Shown here: in pieces, positions 25,401-34,087 of the stretch
Numbering within the stretch: position 1 is the first letter of the stretch
Layout of the letters: each line of letters begins with the position of its first letter
From: Comamonas sp. lk
GTDB taxonomy: Bacteria > Pseudomonadota > Gammaproteobacteria > Burkholderiales > Burkholderiaceae_C
Length of the DNA: 64,000 nucleotides
Direction: 5' to 3'
NCBI RefSeq assembly: GCF_900564145.1
Contig: NZ_UOOB01000001.1
Span: forward strand, 1,215,732 to 1,279,731
Translations under genes and position numbers: made by a program
Notes under the pieces: model-generated
Databases searched by the model: none
What the model was told of the DNA's origin: nothing
The model's input: only the letters and a program-made list of their open reading frames with translations

Positions 25401-25430
25401 AAAAAAGCCCCGGCTGAAGGGCCGGGGCTT
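25401..25430 (-). terminator. Terminator after the BPSS1780-type gene
   Basis: A 10-bp GC-rich stem (AAGCCCCGGC / GCCGGGGCTT) with a 6-nt loop; the minus strand then reads TTTTTTG. It insulates the phoX promoter from upstream transcription. Confidence 0.92.
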
Positions 25431-25447
25431 GATGTGGTGGCTGGCTT

Positions 25448-26278
25448 TCAGTGTGCCGCAGGCGGCAAACCGGGCGGGTTGGTCTGAGGCTGGGCATCGC
25501 CCGGCTCATCGGGCGGGCTGAAACAATCGCGGAAGGTGAAGACCAGAGAGGTGAAGAACATGGCGGCCAGCATCAGCGCCATGGTCACCATGATGGCGCC
25601 GGCGGCAGCGCCGATCACGCTGGCCAGAACCCCGGTGACCAGGGCCAGCAACGTGCCGCTGGCAATGAAGACGCCCACCCAGCAGATGCCGAATACCGCA
25701 TAGGCCGCAATATTGCGCACGCAGGCGACAAAGCTGAAGAACAGGGATTTGATGGGCGAGATGTTGTGCCAGTGCACCAGCGCCGGCGCATGCCAGAACA
25801 GCAGCGACAAGGGCAGGTACAGACCCATGCTCAGCCACATGGCGGACTGAAATTCGGGCATTTCGGCGATCTCGCGGGACATGGGCGTCTGGCCCATGTA
25901 AACGCTGGCAAAGGTGCCGTCGTCAATCAGCGTGGAGGCGCCGATGACGAGCAGAAATCCGGCGGCATACAGCCCGCCCAGCACCAGCATGGAATGCATG
26001 CGCTGCGAGCCGTTGCGAAATGCCACCAGCAGCAGCGCCGGCGTGGGCTTGCGGCCATGAGCGGCTTCCGAAGCCGCCACCATCATGGCCAGGGACACGG
26101 AGGGTAGCAGGGCCAGCGCGATCACCGGGCCGATTAGGGGCAGCACGGAAACCAGCGACATGCTGGCCATGGACAGGAAAAACAGGGCCGCCAGAGCCAG
26201 AGGCTGGCTTTTGAAAGTGCGCAGACCCAGCTGCACCCACAGCCAGCCGGTGCGGGCAGGAACGATTTGGAGTTTCAT
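25448..26278 (-). CDS. BPSS1780-family integral membrane protein
   Basis: A 276-residue protein with about six hydrophobic segments. The N-terminus KLQIVPARTGWLWVQLGLR followed by the first membrane helix is the pattern of the uncharacterised BPSS1780 family found in Burkholderiales. A conserved segment PLSLLFWHAPALVHWHN lies near residue 155, and a proline-rich cytoplasmic tail ends the protein. Function is unknown. It stands alone between thrB and phoX, with a hairpin upstream and a strong terminator downstream. Confidence 0.8.
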   Translation of the reverse strand: MKLQIVPARTGWLWVQLGLRTFKSQPLALAALFFLSMASMSLVSVLPLIGPVIALALLPSVSLAMMVAASEAAHGRKPTPALLLVAFRNGSQRMHSMLVLGGLYAAGFLLVIGASTLIDDGTFASVYMGQTPMSREIAEMPEFQSAMWLSMGLYLPLSLLFWHAPALVHWHNISPIKSLFFSFVACVRNIAAYAVFGICWVGVFIASGTLLALVTGVLASVIGAAAGAIMVTMALMLAAMFFTSLVFTFRDCFSPPDEPGDAQPQTNPPGLPPAAH

Positions 26279-26344
26279 GGGAAGAAAAAAATGCTTTCGC
26301 GCCGCTTGGCAAAAGCTGATGCGCGCACTTTACCCGGTTCATGC

Positions 26345-26370
26345 GCACGGGGCCATCAATAGCCCCGTGC
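26345..26370 (-). other. Hairpin between thrB and the BPSS1780-type gene
   Basis: A perfect 9-bp stem (GCACGGGGC / GCCCCGTGC) with an 8-nt loop but no T tract on either strand. Possibly an RNA-stabilising or rho-assisted 3' end for thrB. Confidence 0.4.
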
Positions 26371-26422
26371 TGTCCGGCAGCTTGGAAGGTGTGGGTGGCC
26401 GCGTAGAGCGCAGCCGCAAGCC

Positions 26423-27379
26423 TCAGGCCAGGCTCTGGGGATGGGCGATGCGCTGCTTGAGCACGCGCTCGAAGTGGGTGGGGTCGTGGGGGGTCAGCAG
26501 GGCAGCTTCGCGGGGCAGATGGAAATCCCACAGGCGCGACACCCAGAAACGCAGAGCCGCTGCGCGCAGCTGAGAGTTGAACAGCTCGCGCTCGGCCGCC
26601 GTCAGCGGGCGCACGGCCTGGTAGGCGTCCAGCATGGCCTTGGCGCTTGCCTCTAGGTGCGCACCTGTTGCGTGATCGATACACCAATCGTTCAGGCAGA
26701 CCGCCAGATCGAAGAGCCAGGTATCGACGCCGGCAAAGTAGAAGTCGAAGAAGCCGGTGAGCTTGTCGCCGTCAAACATCACGTTGTCGCGGAACAGATC
26801 GGCGTGCACCGGGCCGCGCGGCAGTGCCGCGTAGGCGGCCGATGCGGCCACATGGTTCTGGTAGGCCAGTTCGCTGCGCAGCATGGCGGCTTCAGGCTGC
26901 TCCAGATGGGGCAAGACCACGGGCGTGGTTTCGTTCCACCAGGGCAGGCCGCGCAGGTTGGGCTGCTGGCGCTCATAGCTTTGCCCTGCCAGATGCATGC
27001 GGGCCAGCATGTCGCCGACGGCAGCGCAATGCACGGGCTGAGGTGCCAGCTGGCTCTTGCCCGCCAGGCGGTTGACGATGGCAGCCGGTTTGCCGCAGAC
27101 CTTGAGCAGGATGTCGCCGCTGCGGGTTTCGGCCTGAGGGTCAGGCACGGGAATGCCGGCCTGGGCCAGATGCTTCATCAGGTACAGATAAAACGGCAAC
27201 TGCTCGGCCGAGAGGCGCTCGAACAGGGTCAGCACCCATTCGCCCTGGTCGGTACTCAGAAAATAGTTGGTGTTTTCAATGCCGCCTTGAATGCCGCGCA
27301 AGCCCGTAAGCGTGCCAAGGGAGAGACGGCGCAGCAGATCGCGTGCATCTTTTTCAGAGACTTCAGTGAAAACAGCCAT
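26423..27379 (-). CDS. thrB: Homoserine kinase (ThrB, APH-fold type)
   Basis: ATP-dependent phosphorylation of L-homoserine in threonine synthesis. The start at 27379 gives MAVFTEVSEKDARDLLRRL and 318 residues. It belongs to the aminoglycoside-phosphotransferase-like ThrB form common in pseudomonads and beta-proteobacteria, not the GHMP form of E. coli. Evidence: GIQGGIENTNYFL near residue 30, the catalytic loop VHADLFRDNVMFDG near residue 190, and the metal-binding FFDFYFAG after it. It follows the DUF2782 gene on the same strand, an arrangement seen in related genomes. The upstream ribosome-binding site is weak. Confidence 0.94.
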   Translation of the reverse strand: MAVFTEVSEKDARDLLRRLSLGTLTGLRGIQGGIENTNYFLSTDQGEWVLTLFERLSAEQLPFYLYLMKHLAQAGIPVPDPQAETRSGDILLKVCGKPAAIVNRLAGKSQLAPQPVHCAAVGDMLARMHLAGQSYERQQPNLRGLPWWNETTPVVLPHLEQPEAAMLRSELAYQNHVAASAAYAALPRGPVHADLFRDNVMFDGDKLTGFFDFYFAGVDTWLFDLAVCLNDWCIDHATGAHLEASAKAMLDAYQAVRPLTAAERELFNSQLRAAALRFWVSRLWDFHLPREAALLTPHDPTHFERVLKQRIAHPQSLA

Positions 27380-27432
27380 GATGGGGAAAAATGCCGGCTC
27401 TATACCGGTCAGGTAGTCAGGTTCAATATGCA

Positions 27433-27462
27433 ACAGGGCAGTGCTGGGTGGCACTGCCCTGT
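27433..27462 (-). other. Hairpin between the DUF2782 gene and thrB
   Basis: A perfect 12-bp stem (ACAGGGCAGTGC / GCACTGCCCTGT) with a 6-nt loop and no T tract. Placed in the gap of a probable operon, it may mark processing or partial termination. Confidence 0.5.
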
Positions 27463-27490
27463 CATTCAATGGGGGCGCTGGAGCTGAGGC

Positions 27491-27850
27491 TTAGAACTTC
27501 AGCACGTTCCAGACCCGGCTGCCCGTGGTGTCGCCGCTGTTGGCGTCGCGGTTGCGGGCTGCTCTCGCGCCGTCGTTGGACTGCACTTCATACTCGGGCA
27601 TGGTGCCCACCTTGGGCTGCACGGTAATGCTCTGGGTCTGGCCGCCCACCCGGGTTTCATCCACACGGCTGCCAGCATCTTCCACACGGATGTGTTCGAT
27701 CCGCTGGTTGTGCTTGCCGGGCGCAGCAGAGTTCTCCGTCTTGTCCTGGGCAACAGGAGCTGCAGCCTGGTCAGGGGCTGGAGTGGAGGTCTGGGCCAGT
27801 ACGGAACCGGCAGCCAGGCTGAGAAGGATGAACAAATGGGTGGCGCGCAT
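27491..27850 (-). CDS. DUF2782-family exported protein
   Basis: A small 119-residue protein with a cleavable signal peptide (MRATHLFILLSLAAGSVLAQ, cut after LAQ or SVLA) followed by a Pro/Ala-rich linker. The C-terminal domain contains RIEHIRVEDAGSRVDETRVG and ends SRVWNVLKF, the pattern of DUF2782 proteins of beta- and gamma-proteobacteria. Those proteins are typically encoded next to polA and thrB, exactly as here. Function unknown. The start at 27850 was chosen because it begins the signal peptide; the frame is open for 36 codons further upstream. Confidence 0.85.
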   Translation of the reverse strand: MRATHLFILLSLAAGSVLAQTSTPAPDQAAAPVAQDKTENSAAPGKHNQRIEHIRVEDAGSRVDETRVGGQTQSITVQPKVGTMPEYEVQSNDGARAARNRDANSGDTTGSRVWNVLKF

Positions 27851-27966
27851 GGCGCAATTGTAGGGCGAGTTGCCGATTGTCAGCTGGCTTCGCCCCCGAC
27901 GTCGATGGGGGCAGAGGCCGCAGTGCTTTGCATGGTTAATGCCGGTGCACGTGCACAATCTCGCCC

Positions 27967-30798
27967 ATGAGCAATTCCAAGACCCTGGTGCTGATCGACG
28001 GCTCCAGCTACCTGTACCGCGCCTACCACGCCATGCCCGATTTGCGCGCCGAGCCCGGCAATCCGGCCAGCCCGGCCACGGGCGCGATACGCGGCATGAT
28101 CAATATGATGCAGGCGCTGCGCAAGGACGTGCAGGCCGACTACGCCGTCTGTGTATTTGATGCCTCGGGCCCGACCTTTCGCGATGAGATGTACACCGAG
28201 TACAAGGCCACGCGCTCGCCCATGCCCGACGATTTGCGCGAGCAGATTGCTCCCATCCACGAGGTGGTCCAGCTGCTGGGCTGGAAAGTGGTGGCCGTGC
28301 CCGGCGTGGAAGCCGACGATGTGATTGCCACGCTGGCGCAGATGGCGGCCGCGCAAGGCATCAATGTCATCGTCTCCAGCGGCGACAAGGACTTGAGCCA
28401 GTTGGTCAACGAGCATGTGACCATCATCGACACCATGAACGGCAAAAAGCGCGACGTGGCCGGCGTGACGACCGAGTTCGGCGTGCCACCAGCGTTGATG
28501 GTCGACTACCAGGCCCTGGTGGGCGATACCGTGGACAACGTGCCCGGCGTCACCAAGGTCGGCCCCAAGACCGCCGCCAAGTGGCTGGAAGAGCATGGAA
28601 CGCTGGACAATTTGATAGCTAACGCCGCAGGCATCAAAGGCGTGGCGGGCCAGAACCTGCGTGATGCGATTGCCAGCGGTCAGCTGGCGCTGAGCCGCCA
28701 GCTGGTGACCATGAAGACCGATTGCGACCTGGCTGACTACATCAGCGGCCTGCCGCAGCTGGACGATGTGGTGCTGGCCGAGCCTGACCATGCGGGTCTG
28801 GCACCTTTTTATGAAAAATACGGCTTCAAGGGCCTGGTGCGTTCGCTGGGTGCTCCTGCTGTTGAAGCTGCACCGGCAAAGGCGGGCAAGTCAGCGAAGG
28901 CCGGAAAAGCCGGCAAGGTCGACAGCGCCCAGGGCGGCTTGTTTGATGCCGATGACGCGGTGGTCACCGAAGTGGCCGTGGCGGCCCAGCAGCGCGATGT
29001 GCTCTATACCACCATCCTGACCGAGGCCCAACTCGATGAATGGCTGGCCAAGATCGATACGGCCGAGCTGACTGCCATCGACACCGAAACCGACTCTCTT
29101 GACGAAATGCGAGCCCGGATTGTCGGCATCAGCTTCAGCGTGGCTGTAGGTGAGGCAGCCTATATTCCGCTGCGCCACGAAGGCATGGAGGTGCCCGAAC
29201 AGCTGGGTATGGATAGGGTGCTGTCCAGGCTCAAGCCCTGGCTGGAAGATGCCAGCAAGAAAAAGCTGGGCCAGAACGTCAAGTACGACCAGCATGTGTT
29301 TGCCAACCATGACATCACCGTGCGCGGCTATGCGCACGACACCATGCTGCAATCCTATGTGCTGGAGGCCGACCGTCCGCACAACCTGACAAGTCTGGCG
29401 CTGCGCCATGTGAACCGCACCGGCATCAGCTACGAAGACCTGTGCGGCAAGGGCAAGGGCCAGATTCCGTTTGCCCAGGTGCCGGTGGACAAGGCCGCGG
29501 CGTACAGCTGCGAGGATTCAGACCAGACGCTGGATGTGCATGGCGTGCTGTGGCCCAGGATTCAGGCCAGCGCCGGTTTGCTGCATATTTATGAGCTGGA
29601 GATGCAGACCAGCGAAGCGCTGTTTCGCATCGAGCGCAATGGCGTGAGCATTGACGCGGGCGAACTGGCGCGCCAGAGCAATGATCTGGGCGCGCGCATC
29701 TTGAAGCTCGAGGAAGAGGCTTACGAGATTGCCGGCCAGCCCTTCAATCTGTCCTCGCCCAAGCAGCTGGGGGAAATCTTCTTTGACAAGCTGGGCATGC
29801 CCGTGGTCAAGAAGACCGCCACTGGCGCGCGCAGCACCGACGAAGAGGTGCTGGAAAAACTGGCCGAGGACTATCCGCTGCCCGCCAAGCTGCTGGAGCA
29901 TCGTTCTCTGTCCAAGCTCAAGGGCACGTATACCGACAAGCTGGCCCAGATGGCTTTGCCCACGGACGGCCGCGTCCACACCCATTACGCCCAGGCCGTG
30001 GCGGTAACTGGGCGCTTGTCCAGCAACGACCCGAATCTGCAGAACATTCCCGTGCGCACGCCCGAAGGCCGTCGCGTGCGCGAAGCCTTTGTCGCCCCCG
30101 AGGGCAAGCTGATTGCCAGCGCCGACTACTCGCAAATCGAGCTGCGCATCATGGCCCACCTCAGCGGTGACGAAGCCCTGCTCAACGCCTTCCGCGACGG
30201 CCTGGATGTGCACCGCGCCACGGCAGCTGAAGTCTTTGGCGTGAGTGTGGATGAGGTCAGCAGCGAGCAGCGCCGCTATGCCAAGGTCATCAACTTCGGC
30301 CTGATCTACGGCATGAGCAGCTTTGGTCTGGCCAAGAACCTGGGCATCGAGACCAAGGCCGCTGCAGCCTATATCGACAAATACTTCCAGCGTTACCCCG
30401 GCGTGAAACGTTATATGGAGCAGACCGTGGAGCTGGCCCATGCCCAGGGCTATGTGGAGACCGTGTTCGGCCGCCGCCTGGTGCTGCCCGAGATCAACGG
30501 CGGCAACGGCCCGCGCAAGAAAGCCGCCGAGCGCGCCGCCATCAACGCGCCCATGCAAGGCACGGCGGCCGACCTGATCAAGAAGGCCATGGTGGCCGTT
30601 CAGGCCCGGCTGGATGCGGAAAAGCCCGAGGTGTTGGTCATCATGCAGGTGCACGATGAACTGGTGTTCGAACTGCCTGAAGCCGATCAGGAATGGGTGC
30701 GCACCGAGATTCCACGTCTGATGGCCCAGGTGGCCGAGCTGCAGGTGCCCTTGCTGGCCGAAGTGGGCTTTGGTGCCAATTGGGAAAAAGCGCACTGA
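27967..30798 (+). CDS. polA: DNA polymerase I
   Basis: Repair and Okazaki-fragment-processing polymerase of 943 residues. The order is an N-terminal 5'-3' exonuclease (MSNSKTLVLIDGSSYLYRAYH, VEADDVIATLA, SGDKDLSQLV), a 3'-5' proofreading domain with an intact DTE motif near residue 373 (AIDTETDSLDE), and the polymerase with DYSQIELRIMAHLSGDE near residue 720, YAKVINFGLIYGMS and QVHDELVFELP. An Ala/Lys-rich linker separates the first two domains (about 300-320). It diverges from the DUF2782 gene. A large hairpin without a T tract follows the stop. Confidence 0.98.
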   Translation: MSNSKTLVLIDGSSYLYRAYHAMPDLRAEPGNPASPATGAIRGMINMMQALRKDVQADYAVCVFDASGPTFRDEMYTEYKATRSPMPDDLREQIAPIHEVVQLLGWKVVAVPGVEADDVIATLAQMAAAQGINVIVSSGDKDLSQLVNEHVTIIDTMNGKKRDVAGVTTEFGVPPALMVDYQALVGDTVDNVPGVTKVGPKTAAKWLEEHGTLDNLIANAAGIKGVAGQNLRDAIASGQLALSRQLVTMKTDCDLADYISGLPQLDDVVLAEPDHAGLAPFYEKYGFKGLVRSLGAPAVEAAPAKAGKSAKAGKAGKVDSAQGGLFDADDAVVTEVAVAAQQRDVLYTTILTEAQLDEWLAKIDTAELTAIDTETDSLDEMRARIVGISFSVAVGEAAYIPLRHEGMEVPEQLGMDRVLSRLKPWLEDASKKKLGQNVKYDQHVFANHDITVRGYAHDTMLQSYVLEADRPHNLTSLALRHVNRTGISYEDLCGKGKGQIPFAQVPVDKAAAYSCEDSDQTLDVHGVLWPRIQASAGLLHIYELEMQTSEALFRIERNGVSIDAGELARQSNDLGARILKLEEEAYEIAGQPFNLSSPKQLGEIFFDKLGMPVVKKTATGARSTDEEVLEKLAEDYPLPAKLLEHRSLSKLKGTYTDKLAQMALPTDGRVHTHYAQAVAVTGRLSSNDPNLQNIPVRTPEGRRVREAFVAPEGKLIASADYSQIELRIMAHLSGDEALLNAFRDGLDVHRATAAEVFGVSVDEVSSEQRRYAKVINFGLIYGMSSFGLAKNLGIETKAAAAYIDKYFQRYPGVKRYMEQTVELAHAQGYVETVFGRRLVLPEINGGNGPRKKAAERAAINAPMQGTAADLIKKAMVAVQARLDAEKPEVLVIMQVHDELVFELPEADQEWVRTEIPRLMAQVAELQVPLLAEVGFGANWEKAH

Positions 30799-30810
30799 GC
30801 GTAAACGCCC

Positions 30811-30852
30811 ATGCCGTGACGGGCTCCGGGCCCCGGAGTCAAGTCATGGCAT
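30811..30852 (+). other. Nested hairpin after polA
   Basis: Outer arms ATGCCGTGAC / GTCATGGCAT (one mismatch) enclose an inner CTCCGG / CCGGAG stem. There is no T tract. It could protect the polA 3' end or serve as a rho-linked stop. Confidence 0.45.
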
Positions 30853-30925
30853 AGTCCACAGCATCTCGGTGTCCATGTCTGTGAGTTGATGCATTGCATA
30901 TGTTGAAGACTGCTGCCCGTTTTTT

Positions 30926-31945
30926 TTGCGCGCACCCGTTTTGGCCCTGGTCTGGCTTGGCTGGCTGGCCGCTGATGCCAGTGCGGCTGGCGCCGGCATC
31001 GCTTCGCAAAAAGGCGGCTGGCAGCTGGTTCAGGCCGTGCCGCGCGGCGAGGTGGCCGAGCCGCTGACGCAGCACTATGCACGTCTGCTCCCTCTGTATC
31101 TGGGCGGCAAGGCCGTGATTCCGGCTTCCACGCGGGGACGGGATGTGGACGGCGTTTACGAGGCACTCAAGACATCCGATCCCGACCGGACTTTGATGAT
31201 GCTGACCACGGGAATGAACAGCAGGCTGCACGATGACGCGGTGAACCGGCACAGCAGCCCTCCCGTGCTGGTGGTGCAACTGGTCTTGCAGCGTTCCTGG
31301 TGCCTGGTCTCGGCGCAGGATGTGCCGCCGCGCACGGCCGAAGAGCTTGGCAACTGGGTTGCTGGCTTGGGGCGTCCGCTGCGTATCGGCCTGCCGTTTA
31401 TCGAAGGGGCTCCCGATGTCTGGGTCAGGGCGATGGAGAAAAAAACCGGTGTACGCTGGCAACCGGAAGTATTTGCCAAAAGTGCGGAAATGAGCGTGGA
31501 GGCCTTGCTGGATGGCAGGCTGGATCTGCTGTTCGATCACTGCGCTGAATTTCAACGCATTTTTCAAGGCAAGAATGCCGCCAGAATCCGGCCGCGTTTG
31601 CAGATTCTGGCTACGTCAGGCTCGCCGGATCCCTCGCCGTTTCCCACGTTTACGCAATGGCGGCTACCCACGGTTCAACCGGGCTGGATGGCCTGGTTTG
31701 TGCCCAGCGGCATGGGAGCGACAGAGCGGGCGCGGGTGGCCCGTGGCCTGCATGCCATCACCGTGCGCGAAGATACCCAGCGACTGATTCGCGAATTGCG
31801 CCAGGAGCCCAGCAGCTTGACGACCGAAGCCTCTCAAATCTATGTAGCGCGTTGGTCCGACACCTGGAAAAGCATCTCCCACTGGCTGGACAACGTGCCC
31901 AGCAAACCCAATAGGTCGCCGATTTCCGTCAAGGCACTGGAGTAA
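30926..31945 (+). CDS. Divergent Bug/TctC-like periplasmic protein, start disrupted by T8 tract
   Basis: About 340 residues resembling the Bug (TctC) solute-binding family: LPLYLGGKAVIPASTRGRD and DVDGVYEALKTS early, and QPGWMAWFVPSGM with RARVARGLHAI in the second lobe. It lacks the usual PGGGSD ligand loop. The frame shown opens at a TTG inside a run of eight T (30920-30927) with no ribosome-binding site. An ATG at 30900 starts a peptide (MLKTAARFF) in another frame. One extra T would join the two into a classic signal peptide ending ADASA. So this is either a frameshifted gene, a phase-variable gene, a sequencing error, or uses the weak TTG start. Family assignment moderate. Confidence 0.6.
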   Translation: MRAPVLALVWLGWLAADASAAGAGIASQKGGWQLVQAVPRGEVAEPLTQHYARLLPLYLGGKAVIPASTRGRDVDGVYEALKTSDPDRTLMMLTTGMNSRLHDDAVNRHSSPPVLVVQLVLQRSWCLVSAQDVPPRTAEELGNWVAGLGRPLRIGLPFIEGAPDVWVRAMEKKTGVRWQPEVFAKSAEMSVEALLDGRLDLLFDHCAEFQRIFQGKNAARIRPRLQILATSGSPDPSPFPTFTQWRLPTVQPGWMAWFVPSGMGATERARVARGLHAITVREDTQRLIRELRQEPSSLTTEASQIYVARWSDTWKSISHWLDNVPSKPNRSPISVKALE

Positions 31946-32003
31946 GCCAGCTCGCCAGTTTTCGATAAAAATGCGATAAACCCCTTGGTGAGAAAGCGCA
32001 TGC

Positions 32004-32030
32004 AGCTCTATTTTTCATAGTGATAGAGCT
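32004..32030 (+). promoter_or_regulatory. Inverted repeat upstream of the dienelactone hydrolase gene
   Basis: AGCTCTAT (32004-32011) and ATAGAGCT (32023-32030) form a perfect 8-bp inverted repeat with an 11-nt gap, about 75 bp before the start. Could be an operator or a leader hairpin. Confidence 0.35.
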
Positions 32031-32106
32031 GGTGGGCACGATGCTCGGATGCCGGCGGCTCTGGCGGAGCACAGCAGTTTGTGGATGTGTTGCAAGGAGA
32101 TCTTGA

Positions 32107-33021
32107 ATGCAGTTTGATGATTTGCGATCCGATATGGACTCCCTGTTGGCGACCAAGGGTGGGGTAGCCGGTGCAGGGCTGCCGCGCCGCAGTGCGCTGC
32201 AGCTGGCTCTGGGTGTTGGACTGGGCCTGGGGTATGCGGCGGCGGCCGGGCCTGTCATGGCCCAGACGGCCATCAGCACGCCTGCAGACGGGTTGACCGA
32301 GGGCGAAATTCATATCGATGTCAACGGCTACAAGCTGCCGGCTTACCGTGCCGTGCCTGCCGGCAAGTCTGCAGCCCCGGTGGTGCTGGTGATCTCCGAG
32401 ATTTTTGGCGTGCACGAGTACATTGCCGACACCTGCCGCCGCTTGGCGCGTGCCGGCTATATGGCGATTGCCCCGCGTCTGTTTGTGCGCCAGGGCGACC
32501 CCATGGCCTATACCGAAATAGCCCAGTTGCTGAACGAGGTGATTGCCCGGGTGCCCGATGAGCAGGTGATGACCGATCTGGATGCCGCCGTGCAATGGGC
32601 GGCTGACAATGGCGGCGACGTGAAAAAATTGGCCGTGACCGGCTTTTGCTGGGGCGGCCGCATCACCTGGCTGTATGCCGCGCACGGCCCGGTGAAAGCC
32701 GCCGTGGCCTGGTATGGGCGCATGCAAGGCATGGAGACGCTGCTGCAGCCGGAGCAGCCGATTGAGCAGGTGGCCAGCCTGAAGGCCCCGGTGCTGGGCT
32801 TGTACGGCGGCAGGGATGCAGGCATTCCGCTGGAATCCGTGCAGGCCATGGATGCGGCGCTCAAGCAGGGCTCCGACGCGGCCAGGGGCTCGGAGTTTGT
32901 GGTCTACACCGAGGCTCCGCACGCCTTTCACGCCGACTACCGGCCCAGCTACCGCGAATATGCGGCCAAGGACGGTTGGGAGCGGATGCTGGGCTGGTTT
33001 GCCAAGCATGGCGTGGCATGA
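32107..33021 (+). CDS. Dienelactone-hydrolase-family protein with twin-Arg signal
   Basis: Alpha/beta hydrolase of 304 residues. The catalytic triad is visible: nucleophile Cys in GFCWGG (about residue 180), Asp in YGGRDAGIP (about 238) and His in APHAFHADY (about 278). A signal-like N-terminus contains LPRRSALQLALGVGLGLGYA and AQ, suggesting Tat export, unlike classic cytoplasmic ClcD/TcbE enzymes. AAGGAG lies 7 nt before the ATG. No chlorocatechol-pathway gene is adjacent, so a specific dienelactone substrate is unlikely; exported members are of unknown function. Confidence 0.9.
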   Translation: MQFDDLRSDMDSLLATKGGVAGAGLPRRSALQLALGVGLGLGYAAAAGPVMAQTAISTPADGLTEGEIHIDVNGYKLPAYRAVPAGKSAAPVVLVISEIFGVHEYIADTCRRLARAGYMAIAPRLFVRQGDPMAYTEIAQLLNEVIARVPDEQVMTDLDAAVQWAADNGGDVKKLAVTGFCWGGRITWLYAAHGPVKAAVAWYGRMQGMETLLQPEQPIEQVASLKAPVLGLYGGRDAGIPLESVQAMDAALKQGSDAARGSEFVVYTEAPHAFHADYRPSYREYAAKDGWERMLGWFAKHGVA

Positions 33022-33201
33022 AGCCGCGTGTGCAAGGCGGGGGGCTTGACAGCTTTGCTAAGGTGAAACGATAGATCGGGAACAGAATGGTTCCGGGTCG
33101 TTGTCATGGGGATAGCCGCAGCGGCACCGCGCAAGCGGGCGCATTCTGCCAAAATCCCCTGGTTTCGCCTGCAAAGGCATACGGTTAATGCATAAATCGC
33201 T

Positions 33202-34035
33202 ATGACGTTGGTAGCAATCATTTTGGCCACCCTGGCTGCTGGTATTGGCAGTGTTTGGGTGGCCGCCTTGTTGATGGGTTGGGGTGGGGCGCGTTCGCCC
33301 GGGGTCATGCCGCAGCGTTTGCTGAGTCTGGCCGCAGGCGCTTTGTTGGCTACGGCCTTCATGCATCTGCTGCCCGAGGCGTTTGAGAGTCATGGCGAGG
33401 CGCATGACTTGTTCGTGGTGTTGTTGGTCGGCCTGGTGTTTTTCTTTCTGCTGTCCAAGGCCGAGCTATGGCACCACGGCCATGAGCACTCTCACGCCTT
33501 GCCGCAGGAAGATCATGAACACGATCATGGACATGGCCATTCACACGGCCATGGGCATGATCACGGCCATCGCAAGGGCGGCTGGGCCATTCTGACCGGC
33601 GACAGCGTGCACTGCTTTGGCGATGGCGTGCTGATTGCTTCGGCCTTCATGGCCGATATGCGCCTGGGCCTGATTGCCGCCATCTCGGTGCTGGCCCACG
33701 AGGTGCCGCACCATATGGGCGACATCGTGGTGCTGCGCCAGTCCAGCACCAACCGCCGTGTGGCGCTGATCAAGGTGTCCATGGCCGGCGCGGTGACCAC
33801 GTTGGGCGGCATTGCCGGTTACTTTCTGATCGGCCAGCTGCACGACTTGCTGCCTTACTTCCTGACGGTGGCTTCCAGCAGCTTTATCTATGTGGCACTG
33901 GCGGATCTGATTCCGCAGCTGCAAAAGCGCCTGAGCTCCAAGGAGACGGCGGCGCAGGTGTTCTGGCTCTTGCTGGGCATTGCGCTGGTCACGCTGGCCA
34001 GCGGTGCCGCACACACCCACCCGCATGCGCACTGA
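33202..34035 (+). CDS. ZIP-family divalent metal transporter
   Basis: Inner-membrane uptake carrier for zinc and possibly iron or manganese, 277 residues with about eight helices. A cytoplasmic loop between helices 3 and 4 is exceptionally His-rich: from about residue 92 to 120, more than a dozen His in HEH, HDH, HGH steps. The metal site is in helices 4-5: DSVHCFGDGVLIASAF and LAHEVPHHMGDIVVL, with the HEVPHH pattern matching the family HExPHE-type motif. A TTGACA box at 33046 might be part of its promoter. Monocistronic, with a terminator downstream. Confidence 0.92.
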   Translation: MTLVAIILATLAAGIGSVWVAALLMGWGGARSPGVMPQRLLSLAAGALLATAFMHLLPEAFESHGEAHDLFVVLLVGLVFFFLLSKAELWHHGHEHSHALPQEDHEHDHGHGHSHGHGHDHGHRKGGWAILTGDSVHCFGDGVLIASAFMADMRLGLIAAISVLAHEVPHHMGDIVVLRQSSTNRRVALIKVSMAGAVTTLGGIAGYFLIGQLHDLLPYFLTVASSSFIYVALADLIPQLQKRLSSKETAAQVFWLLLGIALVTLASGAAHTHPHAH

Positions 34036-34056
34036 GTGAGCGAAATTTGAATGCAC

Positions 34057-34083
34057 AAATGGCAGCCGAGGCTGCCATTTTTT
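34057..34083 (+). terminator. Terminator after the ZIP gene
   Basis: A 10-bp stem (AAATGGCAGC / GCTGCCATTT) with a CGAG loop and a T6 tract, located between converging genes. Confidence 0.88.
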
Positions 34084-34087
34084 GTGT

